A stretch of 64,000 bases of DNA from Micromonospora rhizosphaerae (GTDB taxonomy: Bacteria > Actinomycetota > Actinomycetes > Mycobacteriales > Micromonosporaceae), in the NCBI RefSeq assembly GCF_900091465.1, contig NZ_FMHV01000002.1, positions 1,302,001-1,366,000 of the forward strand. The letters run 5' to 3'. Positions 9,405 through 18,149 of this stretch are shown here, in pieces. Each line of letters starts with the position of its first letter. Position 1 is the first letter of the stretch. The notes beneath the pieces were generated by a model. The model saw nothing but the letters and a program-made list of their open reading frames with translations. It had not been told where the DNA came from and ran no database searches. A program made the translations under genes and the position numbers.

Positions 9405-9410
9405 TACCGT
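9405..9410 (+). promoter_or_regulatory. -10 box of a leaderless transcript
   Basis: TACCGT is 6 nt before the ATG at 9417; there is no ribosome site. Confidence 0.5.
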
Positions 9411-9416
9411 GACGGC

Positions 9417-10643
9417 ATGTCCGTATCCGCAGCCTGGCGCCGGCCCCGGGTGCTGCTCGGCGCGGCCGCGACCCTGGTGCTGCTGGCCCTCGCCGCGCTC
9501 GGCGCGAAGGCGCTGGGCCCGGCGCCGCCGCCGGAGACCGGCCCGTCACCGGTCCAGCAGCAGACTCTCGCCCCCGGGTCACCCCCCGCGCCCGGTCGGG
9601 ATCCGGCCGGCCGGCGAGTCCTGCGGCTGGTCGCGGCGGGTGACGTCCTGGTCCATCCGGAGGTCACCGCGCAGGCCCGCCGGGACGCCGTCCGGTCCGG
9701 CCGGCCGGGAGGCCTGGACTTCGCTCCGATGTTCGCCGGGGTCGCCCCGGCCGTCAGCCGTGCCGACCTGGCGCTGTGTCATCTGGAGACGCCGCTGGCC
9801 GACCCGGCCGGGCCGTTCGCCGGCTATCCGTCGTTCAACGCGCCCCCGCAGGTGCTCGCCGGGGTGCGGTCCGCCGGCTTCGACGGCTGCTCGACCGCCT
9901 CCAACCACACCCTCGACCAGGGCGCCGACGGGGTGGTCCGGACCATCCGGGCGCTCGACGCGGCCGGGCTCGGCCACACCGGCAGCGCCCGGAGCGCCGC
10001 CGAGGCGGGCACCCCCCGGATCTATCAGGTCGCTGGGGTCCGCGTCGCCCACCTGGCGTACAGCCTGAACTTCAACGGGCTGAGCCGTCCGCCCGGCCAG
10101 GCGTGGCTGGCCAACCTCATCGACCCGCCCGAGATCCTCGCCGCCGCCCACCGGGCGCGGGCCGCCGGCGCCGACATCGTCGTGCTGAGCATGCACTGGG
10201 GTACGGAGTATCGGCACCTGCCCGACGCCGACCAGCAGGCCTGGGCACGGCAGTTGATCTCCTCGCCCGACGTGGACCTCATCCTGGGGCACCACGCCCA
10301 CGCGGTGCAGCCGTTCCAGCGCTTCGGGGACAAGTGGGTGGTCTTCGGGATGGGCAACGAGCTGGCCCGGCACGCCGAGCCGATCAACGACAACCGCGAG
10401 GGGGTGATGGCCCGGGCCACCTTCACCGAGGTGGCGCCCGGCCACTGGACGGTGACCCGGATGGAGGCGCTGCCGACCTGGACCGACCTCTCGCCGGACC
10501 TCCGGCTGGTCGACCTGGCGGCGGCGCTGGCCGACCCCGCCACCGCAGCGGGCGCGCGGCGCGACTACCGGGCCGCGTACGAGCGGGTCCTGGGCTACGT
10601 GCGGGCCCTCGGTGCGGATCAGGTGGTGACGCCGGGCGGTTGA
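9417..10643 (+). CDS. CapA-family (PGA_cap) metallophosphatase-like protein, membrane anchored
   Basis: A 408-residue protein with an N-terminal hydrophobic anchor (about residues 12-33) followed by a Pro-rich linker and a CapA domain, so the catalytic part should be outside the membrane. Metallophosphoesterase-like blocks are visible: LVAAGDVLVHPEV, CHLETPLA, STASNHTLDQG (Asn-His), SMHWGTEY and LILGHHAHAVQPF. In Bacillus CapA takes part in poly-gamma-glutamate capsule synthesis; in actinomycetes without cap genes the substrate is unknown, so no symbol is given. It is a single gene after topA and converges, with a 25-bp overlap, on the FAD oxidase. Confidence 0.88.
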   Translation: MSVSAAWRRPRVLLGAAATLVLLALAALGAKALGPAPPPETGPSPVQQQTLAPGSPPAPGRDPAGRRVLRLVAAGDVLVHPEVTAQARRDAVRSGRPGGLDFAPMFAGVAPAVSRADLALCHLETPLADPAGPFAGYPSFNAPPQVLAGVRSAGFDGCSTASNHTLDQGADGVVRTIRALDAAGLGHTGSARSAAEAGTPRIYQVAGVRVAHLAYSLNFNGLSRPPGQAWLANLIDPPEILAAAHRARAAGADIVVLSMHWGTEYRHLPDADQQAWARQLISSPDVDLILGHHAHAVQPFQRFGDKWVVFGMGNELARHAEPINDNREGVMARATFTEVAPGHWTVTRMEALPTWTDLSPDLRLVDLAAALADPATAAGARRDYRAAYERVLGYVRALGADQVVTPGG

Positions 10644-11950
10644 GCGCCGCCGAGGACCCGGTCGAGGTAGGCGTTGGTGAAGACCCGGTGCGGGTCGAGG
10701 CGGTCGCGGACCGCCAGGAAGTCGCCGAACCTCGGGTACGCGGGCGCCAGCGAGGCCGCGTCGCGGTAGTGCAGCTTGCCCCAGTGCGGGCGGCCGCCCA
10801 GCTCCGTCGCCACCTCCTCGAAGGCCCGGAAGTACGGCTCGTACGGCATGCCGACGTACTGGTGGATGGCGATGTACGCCGAGTCGCGGCCGTACCCGTG
10901 CGAGAGCCAGATGTCGTCGGCGGCGGTGAACCGCACCTCGACCGGGAAGAGCACCTTGAACGGCAGCCCCGCGACGATGCGGCGCAGCGCGGCCAGCGCC
11001 TCCGGCAGGGCGGCGCGCGGCAGGGCGTACTCCATCTCCACGAAACGGACCCGCCGCGGCGTGCAGAAGACGGTGTCGGAGCGGCCGGTGTAGGTGCGTT
11101 CGGTGAGCGCCCGGGCGGAGACCGCGCTGATGGTCGGGGCCAGCGCCGGGGCGGCCCGGCCGAGCCGGCAGGCGCCGGCGAAAACGGTGTTGGCCAGGAA
11201 GTCGTCGTCCAGCCAGCCGCGCCACCGGGGCAGCGGCCGGTCGTCGGCCGGCACCCGGTCGTTCGTCTTGACCTGCACCCGAGTGGTGTAAGGGAACCAG
11301 TAGAACTCGACGTGGTCGTGCCCCTCGACCAGTGCCGGCAGGTCGGCCAGCACCGGGTCCAGCGGCGCCGGCCGCTCGTGCGCGCGGAGCACGAAGGCGT
11401 CGACGCAGCGCAGTGTGACCTCGACCAGCACCCCGACCGCGCCGATCCCCACCCGGGCGGCGGCGAAGACGTCCCGGTGCTCGTCCGCGGAGCAGCGCAG
11501 CACCTCGCCGGTCCCGGTGACCAGGGTCAGCGCGGTGACGAAGGTGGAGAGGCAGCCGAGGCGCGCGCCGGTGCCGTGGGTGCCGGTGGAGATCGCGCCG
11601 GCGACGGTCTGCGCGTCGATGTCGCCGAGGTTGGGCAGGGCCAGGCCGTGCCCGGCGAGCAGGTTGTTGAGCGCGCGCAGGGTCATCCCCGCGGGCACGG
11701 TGACCAGCCGGCGTGCGGCGTCAACGGTGACCCCGGTGTCCAGTTCGGCCAGTTCGATCCGGTGCCCGTCGGTGAGCGCGGCGTCGGTGAACGAATGACC
11801 GCTGCCGACCGCCCTGATCCGCCCGCCGGCCGCGGCCGCGGCGCGCACCGCCTCGCTGACCTCGTCGACCGTCCGAGGACGCGACAAGTCGGTTGCGGTA
11901 GCGCGTTGGTTGCCGGCCCAGTTGGACCAGGTGACTACCGTACCGGCCAT
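10619..11950 (-). CDS. FAD-binding sugar-lactone oxidase (D-arabinono-1,4-lactone/L-gulonolactone oxidase type)
   Basis: A 443-residue flavoprotein of the VAO family. The N-terminal FAD domain shows RPRTVDEVSEAVRAAAAAGG, the flavin-site VGSGHSFTD and ISTGTHGTGAR. The C-terminal ALO domain ends with the family motif HWGKLHY followed by DPHRVFTNAYLDRVLG. It would oxidise an aldono-lactone or a polyol with O2 or another acceptor; the exact substrate is not deducible. ATG 11950 has GAGGAG 6 nt upstream. It is divergent from the TetR gene at 12099, with two palindromes between them, which suggests control by that regulator. Its end overlaps the convergent CapA gene by 25 bp. Confidence 0.88.
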   Translation of the reverse strand: MAGTVVTWSNWAGNQRATATDLSRPRTVDEVSEAVRAAAAAGGRIRAVGSGHSFTDAALTDGHRIELAELDTGVTVDAARRLVTVPAGMTLRALNNLLAGHGLALPNLGDIDAQTVAGAISTGTHGTGARLGCLSTFVTALTLVTGTGEVLRCSADEHRDVFAAARVGIGAVGVLVEVTLRCVDAFVLRAHERPAPLDPVLADLPALVEGHDHVEFYWFPYTTRVQVKTNDRVPADDRPLPRWRGWLDDDFLANTVFAGACRLGRAAPALAPTISAVSARALTERTYTGRSDTVFCTPRRVRFVEMEYALPRAALPEALAALRRIVAGLPFKVLFPVEVRFTAADDIWLSHGYGRDSAYIAIHQYVGMPYEPYFRAFEEVATELGGRPHWGKLHYRDAASLAPAYPRFGDFLAVRDRLDPHRVFTNAYLDRVLGGAQPPGVTT

Positions 11951-11968
11951 CGGCGCTCCTCAAGATGA

Positions 11969-11987
11969 ATATGAGCCACCTTCATAT
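11969..11987. promoter_or_regulatory. Candidate operator palindrome in the oxidase-TetR intergenic region
   Basis: ATATGA, a 7-nt spacer and TCATAT form a perfect 6+7+6 dyad between the divergent oxidase and TetR genes, close to the oxidase start. It is AT-rich in a GC-rich setting, consistent with a TetR operator. Confidence 0.45.
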
Positions 11988-12043
11988 CAGGATCGTTATG
12001 GACGGTAAACACCCAGTTCACGATCTGCTCGTTAGTACCGGTA

Positions 12044-12059
12044 GTCACGGTTTAGTGAC
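12044..12059. promoter_or_regulatory. Second candidate operator palindrome
   Basis: GTCAC-N6-GTGAC, 40 bp before the TetR start codon. It differs in sequence from the dyad at 11969, so one of the two may be incidental. Confidence 0.3.
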
Positions 12060-12098
12060 CTGCAGATATGTTGATCGGTCGAAGGGGGGTGGCGCCGA

Positions 12099-12752
12099 GT
12101 GTCCACACCAGCCGCCACAGCCGGACCGCTGCGCCGGGTGCCGGTTCAGGGTCGAAGCGTCGCGCGGGTCCAGCGCATGCTGGACGCGTGTGCCGAGCTC
12201 GTCGACGAGGTGGGGTACGAGGGATTGACCACGACCCTGCTCGCCGAGCGCGCCGAGGTGGCGATCGGGTCCGTATATCAGTTCTTCCCGGACAAGCGGG
12301 CGATCGTGCAGGCGCTGACCCTGCGCACGATGGAGTCGTATCTCCAGCGGCTGAATGAGCGGTTCGCCTCCGACGACCTGACCCACTGGTGGGACGGCGT
12401 CGACGCCGGCATCGACGAGTACATCACCATGCACCGCACCGTCCCGGGGTTCCGCACCCTGCACTTCGGCGACGTGGTCGACCTGCACCTGCTCGACGAG
12501 CAGCGGGACAACAACGGCGTGATCGCCGACCAGTTGGCCCGGGTGCTGACCGAACGGTTCGGCATGGCCGACGAGCCGCGCCTGCGGTTCTGCCTGGAGA
12601 TCGCGGTCGAGGCCGCCGACGCGCTCATCAAGCTCGCCTTCCGGCGGCAGCCCGAGGGCGACGAGCGGGTGCTGGCCGAGGCGAAGGCGCTGATCCGGGA
12701 GTACCTGCACCGGCAGGTCGACGCCCGGGCCGAGGCGGGGCAGCCGAGCTGA
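12099..12752 (+). CDS. TetR-family transcriptional regulator
   Basis: A 217-residue regulator with an N-terminal helix-turn-helix: RMLDACAELVDEVGYEGLTT then TLLAERAEVAIGSVYQFFPDKRAIVQAL, which is the classic TetR signature. The C-terminal ligand domain is specific to the protein and gives no clue to the ligand. The GTG at 12099 has an AAGGGGGG ribosome site about 8 nt upstream. Divergence from the FAD oxidase and the palindromes between them suggest that it represses that gene and itself. A 9-bp hairpin separates it from the convergent gene that follows. Confidence 0.9.
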   Translation: MSTPAATAGPLRRVPVQGRSVARVQRMLDACAELVDEVGYEGLTTTLLAERAEVAIGSVYQFFPDKRAIVQALTLRTMESYLQRLNERFASDDLTHWWDGVDAGIDEYITMHRTVPGFRTLHFGDVVDLHLLDEQRDNNGVIADQLARVLTERFGMADEPRLRFCLEIAVEAADALIKLAFRRQPEGDERVLAEAKALIREYLHRQVDARAEAGQPS

Positions 12753-12760
12753 CCAGCCAG

Positions 12761-12787
12761 GCCGCCCGGGGGGTGCGACCGGGCGGC
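12761..12787. terminator. Bidirectional hairpin between convergent genes
   Basis: Perfect 9-bp arms (gccgcccgg / ccgggcggc) lie in the 40-bp gap between the TetR gene and the convergent PLP enzyme gene. Confidence 0.55.
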
Positions 12788-12792
12788 ACGCG

Positions 12793-14001
12793 TCAGAGGA
12801 ACGCGCGGCCCTCGCCCCGATAGGTGGGCACGGTCGCCACGACGGCGTCCCCGTCGACCAGGTGCAACTCGTTGACGTGCTCGCAGAGTTCGCCGGCCTT
12901 GGCGTGCCGGAACCAGACCCGGTCGCCGACCCGGAGGGTGGCAGCCGCCGCGCCGGCGAGTGGGGTCTGCACCTCGCCCGCGCCCTCGGTGCCGAGCAGC
13001 TTCAACCCGGTCGGCAGCCACGGGCGGGGGAGCCGGCCGTCGGCCGCCGGGCCGGAGGCGATCCAGCCGCCGCCGAGCACGGTCGCCAGCCCGGGCGCCG
13101 GCCGGCGGACCACCGCACAGGCGAAGAACGCCGCCGGGGTGGGGCGCCAGGCACGGTACGCGTCGAAGAGCGTGGGCCCGTACAGGCCGGATCCCGCGGT
13201 GACCTCGGTGACCGCGGGATCTGCGCTGGTCGCGGCCACGCTGCCGGTGCCGCCGCCGTTGACGAACTCCAGGTCGGCGTGTTCGCGTACCGCGGCCACC
13301 GCCGCGCCGCGCCGGGCCAGCAGCTCCCGGTACGACCCGCGCTGGGCCAGCCGGATCGCCGTGCCCAGCACCGCCTGCCCGGGCGGCGCGTCGCCCAGGC
13401 CGGCGATCTGCGCCTCGTACGCCATCAGGCCGACCAACCGGAAGCCCGGCCGGCCGGCGATGGCGGCGGCGAGGGCGCCGGCCGCCTGGGCGCTGTGCAC
13501 CGGGGAGCGGCGCACACCGACGTGCACCCGCCCGCGCAGGGGCCGCCAGGAGGCGTCCAGGTCGAGGCAGACGCGCAGCTCCGGGCGGCGTCCGGGGGCG
13601 CACACGTCGTCGATCAGGTCGAGCTGCTCGGTGCCGTCCACCATGAGCGTCACGGCGCCCGCGAGCACCGGATCGGCGGCGAGCTCGGCCAGCGCGCCCC
13701 GGTCGGCCGTGGGGTACGCCACCAGCACGTCGGCACAGCCGCCGGTGCGGGCCAGCCAGATCGCCTCGGGCAGGGTGAACGCCATCACGCCCCGCCAGCC
13801 CGGCCGGTCGAGCGTGCGGGTCAGCAGGTCCCGGCAGCGGACCGACTTGCTGGCCAGCCGGAGCGGCTTGCCGGCCGCCCGGCGGACCAGCGTGGCCGCG
13901 TTGGCGTCGAAGGCGGCGAGGTCGACCACGGCGTAGGGCGGGTCCAGGTGGACGGTCGCCCGATCCAGGCGGTCGCGAAGTCTGTCACTTTCGGTGGCCA
14001 C
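12793..14001 (-). CDS. PLP-dependent amino-acid deaminase/aldolase (alanine-racemase fold)
   Basis: A 402-residue enzyme with the fold-type III (alanine racemase-like) barrel. The PLP lysine is expected in LRLASKSVRC near residue 50. The C-terminal beta domain carries the WFRHAKAGELCEHVNELHLV block; its spaced His and Cys resemble the metal site of D-serine dehydratase and D-threonine aldolase relatives. Substrate is unknown; annotations of such proteins read amino acid deaminase/aldolase. The GTG at 14001 is preceded at 6 nt by a TAGCGT box, so the transcript is probably leaderless. It is divergent from the dTMP kinase fusion. Confidence 0.8.
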   Translation of the reverse strand: MATESDRLRDRLDRATVHLDPPYAVVDLAAFDANAATLVRRAAGKPLRLASKSVRCRDLLTRTLDRPGWRGVMAFTLPEAIWLARTGGCADVLVAYPTADRGALAELAADPVLAGAVTLMVDGTEQLDLIDDVCAPGRRPELRVCLDLDASWRPLRGRVHVGVRRSPVHSAQAAGALAAAIAGRPGFRLVGLMAYEAQIAGLGDAPPGQAVLGTAIRLAQRGSYRELLARRGAAVAAVREHADLEFVNGGGTGSVAATSADPAVTEVTAGSGLYGPTLFDAYRAWRPTPAAFFACAVVRRPAPGLATVLGGGWIASGPAADGRLPRPWLPTGLKLLGTEGAGEVQTPLAGAAAATLRVGDRVWFRHAKAGELCEHVNELHLVDGDAVVATVPTYRGEGRAFL

Positions 14002-14007
14002 GTCTGC

Positions 14008-14013
14008 ACGCTA
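14008..14013 (-). promoter_or_regulatory. -10 box of a leaderless transcript
   Basis: Reading the minus strand, TAGCGT is 6 nt before the GTG at 14001; no ribosome site is present. Confidence 0.5.
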
Positions 14014-14150
14014 ACTGTCTGGGCGCCAATGCGAAATACCCTCGCGTCTGTCCGAGCTGCCGGCGGTGGCGCTGGCGGCCTAGGCTCGGCGAGCAGGGGA
14101 ATGTCGCGGCCGGGGTGTCTCCCCGCCGGGACTAGAGTGTTCCATCGGGG

Positions 14151-16373
14151 ATGCCCAGCTCTGGGCCGGCACGTGGAGGTACGGCCATCGAAAGCCAGAA
14201 GAACGGCGAGTCGTCCGGCGTGTCGTCGGCCGCCAGCCAGGGCGACCGGTCTGGAGCCGCCGCGATCCGCTCCGTGCTGCGCATCCGGCCGTTCCGCCGG
14301 CTCTGGATCGTGCTCGGCGCGGCGTCCTTCGGCGACTGGCTGGGCCTGCTCGCCACCTCGGTCTTCGCGGCGGCGCAGGTGCAGGGAAGCACCGCCAAGG
14401 GTGCCGCCTTCGGCAGCCTGATCGCGGTCCGGCTGCTGCCGGCGTTGGTGCTCGGCCCACTGGCCGGCGTCTTCGCCGACCGGTTCGACCGGCGCTGGAC
14501 GATGGTCATCTGCGACCTGCTGCGCTTCCTGCTCTTCGCCTCCATCCCGCTGCTCGCGCTGACCGGGGCCAGCGGCGGGCTGGTGGTCAGCTGGGCCGCC
14601 GTCGCCACCTTCCTGATCGAGACGATCACCCTGCTCTGGATCCCGGCCAAGGAGGCCGCGGTCCCGAACCTGATCCCGCGCGCTCGGCTCGAGACCGCCA
14701 ACCAGCTCACCCTCATCACCACGTACGGCCTCACCCCGGTGCTCGCCGCGATCAGCCTCTCCGTGCTCGACCGCACTGTCCGCGGGCTGACCGACGGCGA
14801 GGTGCCCTCGTGGGCCGAGCCGGCCCAGCTCGCGCTCTGGTTCAACTCCGCCTCCCGGCTGGCCACCGCGCTGGTGGTGGCGTTCGGCATCAAGGAGATC
14901 AGCCGGGCGCACAAGGGGGAGCGGGAGCGCGCCGAGCAGACCATGCTGCGCGAGTTCACCGAGGGCTGGAAGTTCATCAGGCAGACCCCACTGGTCCGCG
15001 GCCTGGTGCTCGGCATCTTCGGCGCGTTCGCCGGCGGCGGCATCGTCATCGGCACGGCCAAGTTCTTCGCCGCCTCGCTGGGCGCCGGTGACGCCGCGTT
15101 CTACCTGCTCTTCGGCGCCATCTTCATCGGTCTGGCGATCGGGATCGGGCTCGGCCCGATGATCGTGCGGGAGATGTCCCGGCGCCGCTGGTTCGGCATG
15201 AGCATCGTGCTGGCCAGCGCCTCGGTGCTGGTGCTCGCCTTCGCCATCCACCTGTCCATGGCGATGCTCGGCGCGATCCTGGTCGGCGCGGGCGCCGGGA
15301 TGGCCTTCCTCGCCGGCACCACGCTGCTCGGCGGCGAGGTCGCCGACGAGGTGCGCGGCCGGGTCTTCGCGGTGGTGCAGATCGGCACCCGGCTCGTGCT
15401 GATCCTGGCCATCGCGCTGAGCAGTCTCCTGGTCGGCGTCGGCGGCTCGCGCAAGCTGACCATCGCCGACCTCGGCATCTCGGTCTCCTCGACCCGGCTG
15501 CTGCTGCTCGCCGCCGGCGCCGCCGGCATCTTCGCCGGGATCAGCGCGTTCGGTCAGATGGACGACAAGAAGGGCGTGCCGGTCCTCGCCGACCTCTGGG
15601 GCTCGATCCGGGGTCGTCCGCTGACGCCGGCCGAGCCGTTCGTCTCCAGCGGTCTCTTCGTGGTCTTCGAGGGAGGCGAGGGCGCCGGCAAGTCCACCCA
15701 GCTCGCGGCGCTCGCCGAGCGGCTGGGCGAGCAGGGCCGGGACGTGGTGGTGACCCGGGAGCCGGGCGCCACCGCCGTCGGCGAGCGGATCCGTTCGCTG
15801 GTGCTGGAGACCGAGGGCGTGGAGGCGCCGTCCCCCCGTGCCGAGGCGCTGCTGTACGCCGCCGACCGGGCGCATCACGTGGCCACCGTGGTCCGGCCGG
15901 CGCTGGCCCGGGGCGCGGTGGTGATCAGCGACCGGTACGTCGACTCGTCCCTGGCGTACCAGGGCGCCGGTCGTACGCTGCCGGTGCAGGAGGTCTCCTG
16001 GCTCTCCTCGTGGGCCACCGGGGGGCTCAAGCCCGACCTGGTGGTGCTCCTCGATGTCGACCCGCACACCGGCCTGTCCCGGGTCGAGTCCCGCAGCCAC
16101 GGCGCCGACCGGCTGGAGGCCGAGTCGATCGCCTTCCACGAGCGGGTCCGGTACGCCTTCCTCGACCTCGCCGCCGCCGACCCGAAGCGCTACCTGGTGC
16201 TCGACGCGTCCCGCCCGCCCGAGCAGATCGCCGAGGCGGTCGCTCACCGGGTGGAGGAGCTGCTGACCGACCCGGCCGGCATCGTGCACCCCCGCCCGGC
16301 CCACGGGCCGGACACCACGGTCCAGCCGGAGTTATCCGACGAGGAGCTGGTGACCATGGAGCACCGCACCTGA
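14151..16373 (+). CDS. tmk: MFS-like membrane protein fused to dTMP kinase
   Basis: Fusion of about 740 residues. The first 480 or so form a 10-12 helix MFS-like domain (RPFRRLWIVLGAASFGDWLG onward; FADRFDRRW between helices 2 and 3). The last 220 are thymidylate kinase, which makes dTDP from dTMP: P-loop GGEGAGKST near residue 508, TREPGATAVGERIR, and the DR(Y) motif VISDRYVDSSLAYQGAGR. This fusion is a known actinobacterial arrangement, and holB follows at once with a TGATG overlap. The start is uncertain: ATG 14151 has no convincing ribosome site, whereas a GGAGG at 14175 sits 7 nt before an in-frame ATC at 14187. Why the halves are fused is unknown. Confidence 0.9.
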   Translation: MPSSGPARGGTAIESQKNGESSGVSSAASQGDRSGAAAIRSVLRIRPFRRLWIVLGAASFGDWLGLLATSVFAAAQVQGSTAKGAAFGSLIAVRLLPALVLGPLAGVFADRFDRRWTMVICDLLRFLLFASIPLLALTGASGGLVVSWAAVATFLIETITLLWIPAKEAAVPNLIPRARLETANQLTLITTYGLTPVLAAISLSVLDRTVRGLTDGEVPSWAEPAQLALWFNSASRLATALVVAFGIKEISRAHKGERERAEQTMLREFTEGWKFIRQTPLVRGLVLGIFGAFAGGGIVIGTAKFFAASLGAGDAAFYLLFGAIFIGLAIGIGLGPMIVREMSRRRWFGMSIVLASASVLVLAFAIHLSMAMLGAILVGAGAGMAFLAGTTLLGGEVADEVRGRVFAVVQIGTRLVLILAIALSSLLVGVGGSRKLTIADLGISVSSTRLLLLAAGAAGIFAGISAFGQMDDKKGVPVLADLWGSIRGRPLTPAEPFVSSGLFVVFEGGEGAGKSTQLAALAERLGEQGRDVVVTREPGATAVGERIRSLVLETEGVEAPSPRAEALLYAADRAHHVATVVRPALARGAVVISDRYVDSSLAYQGAGRTLPVQEVSWLSSWATGGLKPDLVVLLDVDPHTGLSRVESRSHGADRLEAESIAFHERVRYAFLDLAAADPKRYLVLDASRPPEQIAEAVAHRVEELLTDPAGIVHPRPAHGPDTTVQPELSDEELVTMEHRT
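14175..14189 (+). promoter_or_regulatory. Ribosome site ahead of a possible ATC start codon
   Basis: GGAGG at 14175-14179 and a 7-nt spacer precede ATC at 14187, in frame with tmk. No ATG, GTG or TTG in the tmk frame sits at this spacing; the only GTG nearby, at 14173, is out of frame. A TAGAGT -10-like box is at 14133. Confidence 0.3.
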
Positions 16374-17692
16374 TGCCGGACGTCTTCGCCGATCTGGTCG
16401 GGCAGGACGAGGCGGTCGCGACGCTGCGTCGCGCCGCCGCCTCGGCCGCCGCCCTGCTGCGCGCTTCGGCCGCCGCGATCCCGGCCGGCACCGGCCGACC
16501 CGCCACCGGCGACGACGACGAGCTGGACGCGTTCGCGGCGGAGGCCGAGGCCGAGGCCGAGCGCCCGGTCGGCGGCGAGGTTGCGGCCGGGGCCGGGGTG
16601 GACCCCGGGGCGGGGATGACCCATGCCTGGATCTTCACCGGGCCGCCCGGCTCCGGCCGGTCCGTGGCGGCGCGCGCCTTCGCCGCCGCGCTCCAGTGCG
16701 TGCACGGCACCGGCTGCGGGCAGTGCCCGGGCTGCCACACCACCATGGCCGGCACCCACGCCGACGTGCGGCTGGTGGTGCCGGAGGGGCTCTCCATCGG
16801 CGTCAACGAGATGCGCGCCCTGGTGCTCCGGGCGGCCAGCACCCCGTCCGGCGGGCGGTGGCAGATCGTCATCATCGAGGACGCCGACCGGCTCACCGAG
16901 GCGGCCGGCAACGCGCTGCTCAAGGCGGTCGAGGAACCGCCGCCGCGGACCGTCTTCCTGCTCTGCGCCCCCTCCACCCACCCGGACGACATCTCGGTCA
17001 CCATCCGGTCGCGCTGTCGGGTCGTACCGCTGCGGCAGCCGCCGGCCGCCGCGGTGGCCGAGGTGCTGGTCCGCCGGGACGGGATCGCGCCCGACGTGGC
17101 GGAATGGGCCGCGGCGGCCGCGCAGGGGCACGTGGGCCGGGCCCGGCGGCTGGCCCGCGACCCGGAGGCCCGGCAGCGCCGCGACGCGGTGCTCGCGGTG
17201 CCCCGCCGGCTGACCGGGGTGGGCGCGGCGTTCGACGCCGCCGCCGCGCTGATCGAGGCGGCCGAGGCGGAGGCCGAGGCGTCGGTGGCGGAGGTCGACG
17301 CGGCCGAGCGGGCGGCGTTGCAGACCGCGCTCGGCGCGGGTGGCACCGGCCGGGGCGCGGCCGGGGTGATGCGCGGGGCCGCCGGTCAGCTCAAGGACCT
17401 GGAGAAGCGGCAGAAGTCGCGGGCCACCCGGGCCCAGCGGGACGCCCTGGATCGGGCCCTGGTCGACCTGGCCGGCTTCTACCGGGACGCGCTCACCATG
17501 GCGCTGCGGGCGCCGGTCGCGCCGGTGCACACCGACACCGCCGCGCTCGCCGAGGCGGGCGCGCAGAAGTGGGATGCCGAGGGGGCGCTGCGCCGGCTGG
17601 AGGCCGTGCTGGAGTGCCGGACGGCGATCGAGGCGAACGTCAAGCCGCGGATCGCGGTGGAGGCGATGATGCTCGCCCTCTGGAAGGGCTGA
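16373..17692 (+). CDS. holB: DNA polymerase III subunit delta'
   Basis: Clamp-loader subunit of 439 residues. Seen: the N-terminal VFADLVGQDEAVATL; a degenerate P-loop GPPGSGRS; a zinc module with cysteines in CVHGTGCGQCPGCH; the DEAD-like IIEDADRLTEAAGNALLKAVEEPP block; and the SRC motif ISVTIRSRCRVVPL. An Ala/Glu/Asp-rich insert of about 50 residues (roughly 25-75) separates the first helix from the P-loop strand. The ATG overlaps the tmk stop (TGATG), so expression is coupled. A longer open frame from 16010 only reads through tmk. Confidence 0.92.
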   Translation: MPDVFADLVGQDEAVATLRRAAASAAALLRASAAAIPAGTGRPATGDDDELDAFAAEAEAEAERPVGGEVAAGAGVDPGAGMTHAWIFTGPPGSGRSVAARAFAAALQCVHGTGCGQCPGCHTTMAGTHADVRLVVPEGLSIGVNEMRALVLRAASTPSGGRWQIVIIEDADRLTEAAGNALLKAVEEPPPRTVFLLCAPSTHPDDISVTIRSRCRVVPLRQPPAAAVAEVLVRRDGIAPDVAEWAAAAAQGHVGRARRLARDPEARQRRDAVLAVPRRLTGVGAAFDAAAALIEAAEAEAEASVAEVDAAERAALQTALGAGGTGRGAAGVMRGAAGQLKDLEKRQKSRATRAQRDALDRALVDLAGFYRDALTMALRAPVAPVHTDTAALAEAGAQKWDAEGALRRLEAVLECRTAIEANVKPRIAVEAMMLALWKG

Positions 17693-17818
17693 CTCCGCGG
17701 GCGGTTGGCCGCTGTCCACAGGGCATCGACACGCGCGATTGGTGTGCGGTACGGTCCGGTGTGCCGCGGTGACGGTGGCGGCACGCTCAGTGAGGGGTCT
17801 GCCGGGAGGAGTCCGCCG

Positions 17819-18148
17819 ATGCCGCACGGGGAGATCGACGAGGCCTGGATCGAGGAGGCGGTGCGGCGCTACCGCCGCATCGAGTCGCTGCAGGCCGAGT
17901 TCGATCGGGCGGTGGCGACGGTCGAGGTCACCGTCCGCTCGCCCGACGGGCTGGTGGAGGTGGTGGTGACCGCGGGTGGGCGGATCACCGACGTCCGGTT
18001 CCTCGGCCCGCTGCACACCCGCAACCCCCGGGACGTCGCCGGTTCCGTGCAGGCCGCGGTGACCGCCGCGGCCGACGCGGCGCAGTGGGCCCGGGAGAAG
18101 CTGCACAACGAGACGTTCGCGGCGTACCGGCCGCTGGCGGGGGCGTGA
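17819..18148 (+). CDS. YbaB/EbfC-like small protein
   Basis: A 109-residue protein. Its N-terminal helix (WIEEAVRRYRRIESLQAEFD) leads into the YbaB-type beta core (VEVTVRSPDGLVEVVVTAGG), and it ends in a helix. The housekeeping YbaB binds DNA and is about this size, but the divergent sequence and the two helical partners downstream resemble the YbaB-like proteins found beside ESX/WXG-type genes in actinomycetes. ATG 17819 has GGAGGA 8 nt upstream. The next gene starts 1 bp after its stop. Function unknown. Confidence 0.7.
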   Translation: MPHGEIDEAWIEEAVRRYRRIESLQAEFDRAVATVEVTVRSPDGLVEVVVTAGGRITDVRFLGPLHTRNPRDVAGSVQAAVTAAADAAQWAREKLHNETFAAYRPLAGA

Positions 18149-18149
18149 C

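Noticed and set aside
13821..16304. 827-codon minus-strand frame across tmk
   Set aside because: Antisense shadow of the MFS-dTMP kinase fusion; its composition mirrors the coding strand.
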